From an uncultured Prevotella sp. (GTDB lineage Bacteria > Bacteroidota > Bacteroidia > Bacteroidales > Bacteroidaceae), in contig CALJCU010000007.1 of assembly GCA_938023885.1 (NCBI GenBank), forward strand, positions 1-6,006: a DNA stretch of 6,006 nt, read 5' to 3'. The notes beneath the pieces were generated by a model that had not been told where the DNA came from, did no database searches, and saw only the letters and a list, made by a program, of their open reading frames with translations. Positions 1 through 5,671 of this stretch are shown here, piece by piece. Position 1 is the first letter of the stretch, and every line of letters starts with the position of its first letter. Both the position numbers and the translations under genes were made by a program.

Positions 1-104
1 AATTCCCATACAAGATCCGTCTTGTCAACATAAATATAGTTATCCGTGATAACCCTGCTAAAGGTTTGAATACCTATAGGATATTTTCTCATTAGTTGCT
101 CCAT
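1..104 (-). CDS. AAA-ATPase-like protein, N-terminal fragment (runs off left edge)
   Basis: Only the first 34 codons are present; the gene continues beyond position 1. The start at 104 gives MEQLMRKYPIGIQTF followed by a segment containing YIYVDKTDLVW. The pattern of K/R-YPIGIQ-F, then YVDKTDL about 20 residues later, is what I recall for the N-terminus of the AAA-ATPase-like family (PF09820), usually followed by a C-terminal PD-(D/E)XK nuclease-like domain (PF08011). These proteins are often present in many copies in Bacteroides and Prevotella, and their function is not settled. The Walker A motif would lie outside the window. A second in-frame ATG at 90-92, with GGAG six bases before it, is an equally good start and gives the more typical MRKYPIGIQ beginning. 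The gene follows parC on the same strand after 57 bp, with a small hairpin between them. The family call rests on this short motif alone. Confidence 0.65.
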   Translation of the reverse strand, partial: MEQLMRKYPIGIQTFSRVITDNYIYVDKTDLVWE

Positions 105-137
105 GATACAGCACTTTAAAAATGATTATTAGTTGCA

Positions 138-156
138 GACGGCCACCAGGGCCGTC
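138..156 (-). terminator. possible weak terminator hairpin after parC
   Basis: Six bases past the parC stop there is a perfect 7-bp stem, GACGGCC (138-144) and GGCCGTC (150-156), with a 5-base loop. Read on the minus strand it is not followed at once by a U-run; the nearest is a stretch of five T about 17 bases later. It may therefore be a weak or leaky terminator, or only a 3'-end structure separating parC from the gene starting at 104. Confidence 0.4.
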
Positions 157-161
157 CCCTG

Positions 162-2867
162 CTATTTGTCATCGAAGAGGTTGAGCTGGCCCGTCATCTC
201 GTCGATGATCTGCTGGCGCGACTTGCCAGCATCGGGATCGAGGTCTTCTCCGTTGTCGTTACTGTCTCCATCCGGATTAGAATCATCCTCGTTCTCCGCC
301 GGCTCAGGCTGACGCAACGGCTCAAGCTCTTCCACTTTGTCAACCTGCCAGGTGGTGATACGCTTACCTTTGGCCTTGAAGCCCTTGACACCGACAAACT
401 GCCCGGCATCAATTTCCATCGGCGGACGCACACTGTCGGCGCCGCCAAACGTCACACGGATATTGGGACAGGCTGTGCCTGTGAGCAACAAGAGCTTGCT
501 CTCACTGTTCTCACCGACAAAGTTCTGGGGTGTCTTCCTGGCCTCGAGCATGAAACGCTTCATATAAGGATAGCCACTGTTGTCGGCATCAAGGAGCACG
601 GCGGTCCACACTTTGTGCGGATCATATTTCTCGATGAGCGAGATATTGTCCTCGAAGTGATTGTTGAGGTCGAAGCCGGTGATATAATAGCTGCCGCCGG
701 TAAGCACGACGAGCACGGAGTCGCCGTCACTGAACTCCCCGAGGTACTTGCCGCGGCCATCGTAGTTGAGACGTTTCACATCGCTATCGAACCATACTTT
801 ACGTCCGCCGAGCGTCGAGTGACCATGACTCTTGAGCGTGATACGCTTCACGTTCTTCTTTGTCAGGAGGTTCCCCCGCACGTTACGTCCTTTGATGAGA
901 ATCTCGGAGAAGTCCTTCTCCAGAAACAACGGCTGGTTGCGCCTTGTCAAATCGGGCTCCAGCGTCACTTTGATGATCTCCGCTTCGCCATTGGGGTTGG
1001 CTGTGAAATAAGCCACACGTGAGCCGGCTGTGCCCTGCGTGACATCGTACTCGCGGTCGTGAATGACTGATGTGACGTTGAAACGCTTGATGTAGTAAGG
1101 TCCCTTCTTGCCGTCACGGTAGACGACATTATAGATGGTCCGTGTATCATTTTTCTTGAACACCTGTGCCCAGAGTACATTCTTGCCGACGAAGATCTTC
1201 TCCGCCACCTTGATGACCTTGTATTTTCCGTCTTTGTAGAAGATGATGATGTCATCGAGGTCAGAGCAGTTACACACAAACTCATCTTTCTTCAGGCCTG
1301 TGCCGATGAAGCCATCCTGCCGGTTTATATACAGCTTCTCGTTGGCATCGACAACTTTCGTCACCTCGATGGTGTCGAAGGAGCGCACCTCCGTCAGGCG
1401 CGGGTGGTCCCTGCCGTAGGTCTCCTTCAGATGCTCAAACCAGGCCGTCGTGACGTCGGTCATGTGAGCAAGGTCGTGCCCGATGCCCTTGATGTCGGCC
1501 TTCATCTTAGCCATGAGCTTGTCGGCCTTATCCTTATTATATTTAAGAATACGCTGCATCTTTATCTCCAACAGGCGCAGATAGTCGTCATCGCGGATCT
1601 CACGGATAAGTTTTGGCTTCCACGGGGTGAACTTCTTGTCGAGGAACGCCAACACGGCCTTCTGGTCGGAAGCCTGCTCAAACTCTTTCTCCTTATACAT
1701 CCGCTCCTCGATGAAGATTCGCTCCAAAGAGGCGAAGAAGAGCTGTTCCTCCAGTTCGCCCTTACGAATCTCCAGTTCCCTGCGCAGCAGTCCCATCGTA
1801 CGGTCCGTGGAGTGCCGCAGCACTTCCGGGACGGTGAGGAACTGTGGTCTGTCGTCCTCAATGACACAGCAGTTCGGCGAGATGTTTATCTCGCAGTCGG
1901 TGAAGGCATAGAGGGCATCGATGGTCTTGTCGGGAGAAACGCCGGGAGCGAGGATCACCTGAATCTCGACGTGGCGCGCCGTCATGTCGATGACCTTCCG
2001 GGCCTTAATCTTACCCTTCTCAATGGCCTTCGTGATAGAATCCTGCAAAGAAGCTGCTGTCTTCGAGTACGGCACCTCAGTGATAACAAGCGTCCTGGTG
2101 TCTTTCTTCTCAATCTTTGCCCTGACACGCACCACGCCTCCACGCTGACCGTCGTTGTATTTGGATACGTCGATGGCACCGCCTGTGGGGAAGTCGGGAT
2201 AGAGATGGAACTCCTCGCCACGCAGGTAACTGACGGCGGCATCGCAGAGCTCATTGAAGTTATGCGGCAGCACCTTCGAGGACAACCCCACAGCAATACC
2301 CTCGGCTCCCTGTGCCAGGAGCAGCGGGAACTTCACGGGAAGTGTCACCGGCTCTTTGTTGCGGCCGTCATAGGACAGCTGCCACTCCGTGGTCTTGGGG
2401 TTGAACACCGTCTCGAGGGCAAACTTCGACAGGCGCGCCTCGATATATCGGGGTGCGGCGGCACGGTCGCCAGTAAGGATATTACCCCAGTTACCCTGAG
2501 TGTCGATGAGCAGGTCTTTCTGTCCAAGCTGCACGAGGGCATCACCAATGGAAGCATCACCATGCGGGTGAAACTTCATCGTCTCACCCACGATGTTTGC
2601 CACCTTGTTGTAACGTCCGTCATCCATGCGCTTCATCGTATGGAGGATACGGCGCTGCACGGGTTTCAGACCGTCATCAATATGAGGCACGGCACGTTCC
2701 AGGATGACATACGAAGCATAGTCGAGAAACCAGTTCTTGTACATTCCCGAGAGATGATGCACTGCCGAGGCATCGAAGCGGTCGGCAGGCTGGTAGTCGG
2801 AGTGCTGGTCTACAGTGAACTCGTCGTCCTGTCCGTTATTATTGTCTTTTGTCTTATCGTCGTCCAT
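162..2867 (-). CDS. parC: DNA topoisomerase IV subunit A (ParC), Bacteroidetes type
   Basis: This is the DNA breakage-reunion subunit of a type IIA topoisomerase, expected to pair with ParE to decatenate and relax chromosomes in the cytoplasm. The 901-residue frame has a low-complexity acidic/Asn start, then the winged-helix domain with VGETMKFHPHGD (about 93-104) and RYIEAR, where Tyr141 is the catalytic tyrosine after Arg140. The tower follows with QGAEGIAVG (186-194), then the long coiled coil (about 355-460) and a beta-pinwheel C-terminal domain (about 500-845). The canonical GyrA box QRRGGKG is absent; QGTAGSRV (611-618) looks like a degenerate version, which favours topoisomerase IV over gyrase. 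Residues 849-901 form an acidic, probably disordered tail ending in QLNLFDDK. The position matching E. coli GyrA Ser83 is Ala105; the Asp87 match, Asp109, is kept. The start at 2867 lies about 40 bases below a TAnnTTTG promoter and has no clear Shine-Dalgarno, as is usual in Bacteroidetes. The frame is intact. Confidence 0.95.
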   Translation of the reverse strand: MDDDKTKDNNNGQDDEFTVDQHSDYQPADRFDASAVHHLSGMYKNWFLDYASYVILERAVPHIDDGLKPVQRRILHTMKRMDDGRYNKVANIVGETMKFHPHGDASIGDALVQLGQKDLLIDTQGNWGNILTGDRAAAPRYIEARLSKFALETVFNPKTTEWQLSYDGRNKEPVTLPVKFPLLLAQGAEGIAVGLSSKVLPHNFNELCDAAVSYLRGEEFHLYPDFPTGGAIDVSKYNDGQRGGVVRVRAKIEKKDTRTLVITEVPYSKTAASLQDSITKAIEKGKIKARKVIDMTARHVEIQVILAPGVSPDKTIDALYAFTDCEINISPNCCVIEDDRPQFLTVPEVLRHSTDRTMGLLRRELEIRKGELEEQLFFASLERIFIEERMYKEKEFEQASDQKAVLAFLDKKFTPWKPKLIREIRDDDYLRLLEIKMQRILKYNKDKADKLMAKMKADIKGIGHDLAHMTDVTTAWFEHLKETYGRDHPRLTEVRSFDTIEVTKVVDANEKLYINRQDGFIGTGLKKDEFVCNCSDLDDIIIFYKDGKYKVIKVAEKIFVGKNVLWAQVFKKNDTRTIYNVVYRDGKKGPYYIKRFNVTSVIHDREYDVTQGTAGSRVAYFTANPNGEAEIIKVTLEPDLTRRNQPLFLEKDFSEILIKGRNVRGNLLTKKNVKRITLKSHGHSTLGGRKVWFDSDVKRLNYDGRGKYLGEFSDGDSVLVVLTGGSYYITGFDLNNHFEDNISLIEKYDPHKVWTAVLLDADNSGYPYMKRFMLEARKTPQNFVGENSESKLLLLTGTACPNIRVTFGGADSVRPPMEIDAGQFVGVKGFKAKGKRITTWQVDKVEELEPLRQPEPAENEDDSNPDGDSNDNGEDLDPDAGKSRQQIIDEMTGQLNLFDDK

Positions 2868-2908
2868 ATAGTCGTCGAGATCTATCTTTCTATTATACTG
2901 ATTTCTTG

Positions 2909-2941
2909 CAAAATTAATAAATTATTTTGGAAGACAACAAA
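2909..2941 (-). promoter_or_regulatory. Bacteroidetes-type promoter of parC
   Basis: Read on the minus strand, TAATTTTG (2916-2909) matches the Bacteroidetes -7 consensus TAnnTTTG exactly. Upstream lies TTTG (2941-2938), 21 bases away, and TTG (2937-2935), 18 bases away. Either suits the -33 element. Transcription would begin near 2902, giving a leader of about 35 bases before the parC ATG at 2867. Confidence 0.65.
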
Positions 2942-3030
2942 AAAAAGGAGAAAAAGGCCCCACCCCAATCCCTATTTTCATTCGAAAATGATTCTATTGT
3001 GAACACCCGATAAATCGGGCATTCGGGTTA

Positions 3031-3364
3031 AAAAAAGATAAGTGGAAGGCATTACTCACATCAAACTTAAGCCTCAATTTCTCAGAGACCTACAAAATCT
3101 ACTCCATGAGATGGGCTATCGGGGGTCTCTTATGGCGATGAAAAAGGATTAATTTTGGAACTGAAGAACTGCAGGCAAAGAAGCTTTGCAGCACAAACAG
3201 CTCACGAGACCGTCACTTGTCTGACATACAACATGCCTGCTTTAGTGAAGAGGTTCTCCGCTTATGAGACTATCGGTGAACTGTTCCGCTGCTCACTTGA
3301 GGGAGCTGTGAAGTTGTCCGTCACGGAGAAACTTTGGGGACTGATACAGGAATTGAAGAAATGA
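3031..3364 (+). pseudogene. decayed IS4-type transposase, C-terminal remnant
   Basis: Two overlapping reading frames together resemble the C-terminal third of a DDE transposase of the IS4 group. The first frame (about 3031-3141) reads KWKALLTSNLSLNFSETYKI then YSMRWAIGGLLWR and stop. The second (open from 3110 to the TGA at 3362-3364) contains FAAQTAHETVTCLTYN, then KRFSAYETIGELFR and KLWGLIQELKK. In this group the segment normally contains a Y-2-R-3-E-6-K signature. Here Tyr (3100-3102) and Arg (3109-3111) are present, but the catalytic Glu position is Gly (3121-3123). A frame change of one base falls at about 3121-3145, exactly where the Glu and Lys should be. The N-terminal two thirds with the two Asp residues are missing. 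The element is therefore dead. A TTG-started frame of 69 residues from 3155 is part of this remnant and not a gene of its own. The family assignment is from memory of the motif. Confidence 0.65.
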
Positions 3365-3439
3365 AAAGAGCTCGGCCTCAAATATTCCTTAGGAGGAGTG
3401 CCGACACCTACGAAGGAAGAGGTGAAACGAGCCGGAGGG

Positions 3440-3519
3440 TTGTTGGGTGTTAATGGTATGTTTTGCGAAACCTAAGTATCACCCCTTGAAGCATACCGTT
3501 AACGCCTATCACCCAACAA
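3440..3519. repeat. imperfect inverted repeat (large hairpin)
   Basis: The left arm is 3440-3460 and the right arm 3492-3519. TTGTTGGGTG (3440-3449) pairs with CACCCAACAA (3510-3519), TTAA (3450-3453) with TTAA (3499-3502), and GGTATG (3455-3460) with CATACC (3492-3497), with one G-T wobble. Seven bases (3503-3509) bulge from the right arm, and the central loop is 31 bases. It starts 75 bases after the transposase remnant and ends just before the promoter of the 3603 gene. It could be an insertion-sequence end, a small non-autonomous element, or a transcriptional barrier; there is no U-run on either side. Confidence 0.6.
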
Positions 3520-3535
3520 AGATTAACTCCATAGA

Positions 3536-3567
3536 TTTCAGTAGCTCAGAAAAAAGTTGTAACTTTG
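3536..3567 (+). promoter_or_regulatory. Bacteroidetes-type promoter for the 3603 gene
   Basis: TAACTTTG (3560-3567) matches the -7 consensus TAnnTTTG exactly. TTTC (3536-3539), 20 bases upstream, is one base off the -33 element TTTG. Transcription would start near 3574, leaving a leader of about 30 bases before the ATG at 3603. This shows the sequence just left of the junction still belongs to a Bacteroidetes genome. Confidence 0.6.
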
Positions 3568-3602
3568 CAAAATATCAGATTTATAGAGATCACTAAAATT
3601 TC

Positions 3603-3776
3603 ATGACCCGTTCATTTCATCATAGAACTACCGTGGGTGCGGTGTGCGGTATCCTGTTGTTTCTACTGCTCGCCCTCTACGCTTTCTGGATCAAAAACGC
3701 CGTAGTGGGACTCATCATGGTGTTCCTGCTCATCATCTTCGGACGGCGGCGCTCCGCGGCGAGGAGCGGATCATGA
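3603..3776 (+). CDS. small membrane protein, truncated and fused to foreign sequence at the junction
   Basis: The frame starts at ATG 3603, about 35 bases below a good Bacteroidetes promoter. It encodes a basic, His-rich start (MTRSFHHRTT) followed by two hydrophobic stretches, about residues 11-30 and 34-46, separated by a short IKNA turn. That is the start of an inner-membrane protein with at least two membrane segments. The native protein is presumably longer, since Bacteroidetes proteins with this kind of N-terminus carry a soluble domain afterwards. From about residue 47 the sequence becomes the GC-rich GRRRSAARSGS and stop, which belongs to the actinobacterial side. Those last residues, ending in TGA inside ATGA with the ABC ATPase start, are probably the very C-terminus of an ABC permease. 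The annotated 57-residue product is therefore an artefact of the join. I do not recognise the native gene's function. Confidence 0.6.
   Translation: MTRSFHHRTTVGAVCGILLFLLLALYAFWIKNAVVGLIMVFLLIIFGRRRSAARSGS
3735..3750. other. putative chimeric junction (Bacteroidetes to Actinobacteria)
   Basis: Composition, codon use and promoter style change abruptly here. Left of about 3740, codons are mixed and a TAnnTTTG promoter is used. Right of it, almost every codon ends in G or C and a Shine-Dalgarno appears. A membrane-protein gene is broken on the left, and only the last codons of a different gene are present on the right. No transposase, tRNA, repeat or integration-site structure marks the join. 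The exact base cannot be fixed from the sequence alone. Confidence 0.8.
3761..3766 (+). promoter_or_regulatory. ribosome binding site of the ABC ATPase gene
   Basis: GAGGAG lies six bases before the ATG at 3773-3775. It fixes the start of the ABC ATPase at 3773 and rules out the longer in-frame GTG start at 3644, whose upstream codons cross the junction. Confidence 0.8.
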
Positions 3777-4531
3777 GTCTGGATCTGAAGGACCTGCACT
3801 TCGCCTACGGCAAGCGGACCGTGCTGGAGGGCGTGGACACCCGGTGGGACACCGGTCAAATGGTGGGGCTCCTGGGACCCAATGGAGCCGGCAAATCCAC
3901 TCTGGTGACCTGCATCGCCCAACTGCGCCGCTACACCGGGACGGTGAGCTTCGCCGACCGCACCGGGCGCGATCTGCGCGAGATGATCGGCTACATGCCC
4001 CAGGGTCTGCCCGGCGACGCCGCCCTGACCGCCCTGGAGTCGGTGCTCACCGCCTCGCGGCGCGGCATGACCTGGCACACGAGTCGTGCCGACATCGACC
4101 TGGCCTGGAGCGCCTTGGACGAGCTCGGGGTGGCCGAGCTGGCCGACCGCCCACTGGGCCAGCTCTCCGGCGGGCAGCGCCAGCTCGTGGCCCTGGCCCA
4201 GACGCTCGTGCGCGAGCCCGGACTCATCCTGCGCGACGAGCCCACCTCCGCCCTCGACCTGCGCCGCCAGGTCTCGGTCCTCTCCCACGTGCGCCGGATC
4301 TGTCACCGGGACACTGGCCGCCTCGCCGTCGTCGCCCTGCACGACCTCAACCTGGCGGCCCGCTTCTGCGACCGCCTCGCCATCCTCGCCGGCGGGACGA
4401 TCCGCGCCGAGGGGCCGCCCGCCGAGGTGCTCCAGCCCGACATCCTCGCCGAGGTCTACGGGCTGCGGGTACGGATCGTGCCCGACGGCGACCACGTCAT
4501 GGTCGCCCCCGAGGCCGAGCAGGGGGCTTGA
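3773..4531 (+). CDS. ABC transporter ATP-binding protein, iron/siderophore (FecE/FepC-like) type
   Basis: This 252-residue cytoplasmic ATPase would drive an inner-membrane importer. Motifs in order are Walker A GPNGAGKST (35-43), Q-loop Gln77 in YMPQ, signature LSGGQ (131-135), Walker B and catalytic Glu in LILRDEP (Asp155, Glu156), D-loop SALD (159-162) and switch His190 in ALHDLNLA. Length and the C-terminal EVYGLRVRIVPDG resemble ATPases of siderophore, heme or cobalamin importers; zinc or manganese importers are less likely. Arg154 just before the Walker B Asp is odd, since this position is normally hydrophobic. The ATG overlaps the TGA of the preceding frame (ATGA), whose last residues (RRRSAARSGS) would suit the end of a FecCD-type permease, so the gene was probably part of a permease-ATPase operon cut by the junction. 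Very GC-rich codon use points to an actinobacterium. The substrate is not determined here. Confidence 0.88.
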   Translation: MSLDLKDLHFAYGKRTVLEGVDTRWDTGQMVGLLGPNGAGKSTLVTCIAQLRRYTGTVSFADRTGRDLREMIGYMPQGLPGDAALTALESVLTASRRGMTWHTSRADIDLAWSALDELGVAELADRPLGQLSGGQRQLVALAQTLVREPGLILRDEPTSALDLRRQVSVLSHVRRICHRDTGRLAVVALHDLNLAARFCDRLAILAGGTIRAEGPPAEVLQPDILAEVYGLRVRIVPDGDHVMVAPEAEQGA

Positions 4532-4615
4532 GCCGGTTCGTCGTCGTGAGCCGCTGTATGCCGCACGGCAGGGTCGCGCGCCGTCCTGCTGGACGTCTCA
4601 CTACCGGGGTCGGTG

Positions 4616-5671
4616 TCAGTCCATCGACAGGCGGGCGGCGATCATGCCGCCGATCAGCATCAGAATCCCCATCCCGAAAGCCCCGGCGAGGATCGCGATA
4701 CCGCCCATGAGGAGCTGGATGGTGCCCGCGCCGAGAGCCAGCCACGTGAGCAGGAGCAGCAACGTCCAGGCGGTGGCGAGCCGGTGACGTCGGATGAAGG
4801 AGCGCGTCATGATCCGGCCGCGGCCGGCGAAGGCGGTACGCAGCGCCCGCACCCGCCGTCCCACCACCCGGAAGGTCAGGGTTGCGCACAGGGCCAGGGG
4901 CAGCAGAAGAAGCCACGTGGGCAGGTTCACCAGCCACACGAAAGCGGCTGACATGAGCATGAGCGCGACGCACGCGAGCAAGCCGAGATGAAGGGCTCGC
5001 ACAGTGCTTAAGAAGATGGAGTCAACGGCCTCACGCGCCTGGATCGGATCAGAGGTTTGAGCCGCGTATGCGGCAGCGGCCTTGGCCGCACCGACATGGT
5101 CCCGTTGGTTCTGGCGCAGCTGAGCGAGGTGGAGGAGGGCGCTAGCGTGTGCGGGTTCCAGGGCGAGTGCCTCCTGCAAGGAGGCCTCCGCCGCCTGCGC
5201 GTCGGTGTGCATCTGCACCCGCGCTAGAAGCGTGTGGTGATTGGCCGAGCCCGGCGAGAGCCTGACTGCCTCACGCGCGTAGAACTCGGCCTCCTCCGTT
5301 CGCCCCATCCCGGCCATCGTCACAGACATGAGATGGAAGACCTGACTGTCCTCCGGGGCCAGGTCCAGAGCGGTCCTCAATGAACGCTCCGCCTCCGGTT
5401 CCCTGTCCTGAGCGACGAGGGAACAGGCCAGAAGCCAGTGGGCGTCGGGATTGTTCGGAAGTGCCGCGACGGCTCGGCGGGCCGCGGCCTCAGCCTCCTC
5501 GGGGCGATTCGCGCTGCCGTGAGCGGACGACAGGGCGATATAGATGGAGCCGGCCTCGTCCGGGTAGTTGGCGAGCAAGCGGGTCAGGATCTGCATGGCC
5601 CGCTCGTACTGGCCGGCGTCGATGAGCCAATCGGCCCGGTCCATCTCCTGACGGTAGACGTCGTCGCTCAT
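4616..5671 (-). CDS. TPR-repeat protein with four predicted membrane segments
   Basis: The protein has 351 residues. The N-terminal part (about 5-205) is made of TPR-like helical pairs, visible as repeats of A-x-x-x-hydrophobic helices ending in P: for example YERAMQILTRLLANYPDEA (22-40), EEAEAAARRAVAALPNNPDA (58-77), PEAERSLRTALDLAPEDS (92-109), EEAEFYAREAVRLSPGSA (126-143) and AEASLQEALALEPAHA (161-176). After it come hydrophobic stretches at about 226-248, 252-268, 300-322 and 324-346, with an Arg-rich loop (269-298) expected in the cytoplasm. This suggests a TPR domain facing the cytoplasm and anchored to the membrane, probably as a protein-protein scaffold. The start at 5671 is chosen because its ATG overlaps the TGA of the upstream AAA+ ATPase gene (ATGA), implying translational coupling; there is no clear Shine-Dalgarno. 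A longer in-frame start exists at 5881, but that extension is Arg/Gly-rich out-of-frame reading of the AAA gene. No family-specific function is recognised. Confidence 0.85.
   Translation of the reverse strand: MSDDVYRQEMDRADWLIDAGQYERAMQILTRLLANYPDEAGSIYIALSSAHGSANRPEEAEAAARRAVAALPNNPDAHWLLACSLVAQDREPEAERSLRTALDLAPEDSQVFHLMSVTMAGMGRTEEAEFYAREAVRLSPGSANHHTLLARVQMHTDAQAAEASLQEALALEPAHASALLHLAQLRQNQRDHVGAAKAAAAYAAQTSDPIQAREAVDSIFLSTVRALHLGLLACVALMLMSAAFVWLVNLPTWLLLLPLALCATLTFRVVGRRVRALRTAFAGRGRIMTRSFIRRHRLATAWTLLLLLTWLALGAGTIQLLMGGIAILAGAFGMGILMLIGGMIAARLSMD

Larger units (their letters stand above)
2868..3602. other. 735-bp region without an intact gene, between divergent parC and the 3603 gene
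   Basis: Going rightward, this region holds the parC promoter (2909-2941), a small palindrome CCCGATAAATCGGG (3006-3019), a decayed transposase tail (about 3031-3364), a large imperfect inverted repeat (3440-3519) and a plus-strand promoter (3536-3567). It separates two divergently transcribed genes and looks like an old insertion-sequence landing site. I found no RNA gene in it. The 3365-3439 part reads open in the same frame as the transposase remnant up to a TAA at 3473-3475, but I cannot assign it to anything. Confidence 0.6.

Noticed and set aside
1404..3002. Long plus-strand open frame of 532 codons opposite parC
   Set aside because: It lies antisense to the well-supported ParC coding sequence, shows no recognisable motif and exists because of ParC codon structure.
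3006..3019. Palindrome CCCGATAAATCGGG as a terminator or operator
   Set aside because: The stem is 5-6 bp with no downstream U-run on either strand in the right position, and no regulator or gene nearby supports an operator role.
3735..3750. Horizontal transfer or a genomic island boundary as the cause of the composition switch
   Set aside because: There is no integrase, tRNA, direct repeat or IS end at the switch, and both flanking genes are simply cut. A chimeric contig explains this more simply, though reads would be needed to settle it.
3644..3772. N-terminal extension of the ABC ATPase from a GTG at 3644
   Set aside because: The extension crosses the chimeric join, reads the small membrane-protein gene out of frame, and has no family similarity. 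The ATG at 3773 has a strong Shine-Dalgarno and gives a normal-length ATPase.
3677..4495. Minus-strand open frame of 272 codons opposite the ABC ATPase
   Set aside because: It is antisense to clear ABC motifs and is a typical shadow frame in GC-rich DNA; it also crosses the join.
4532..4615. Bidirectional terminator between the convergent ABC ATPase and TPR genes
   Set aside because: Only short stems are visible (such as GCAGG with CCTGC around 4567-4590), with wobble pairs and no U-run, which is expected by chance in DNA this GC-rich.
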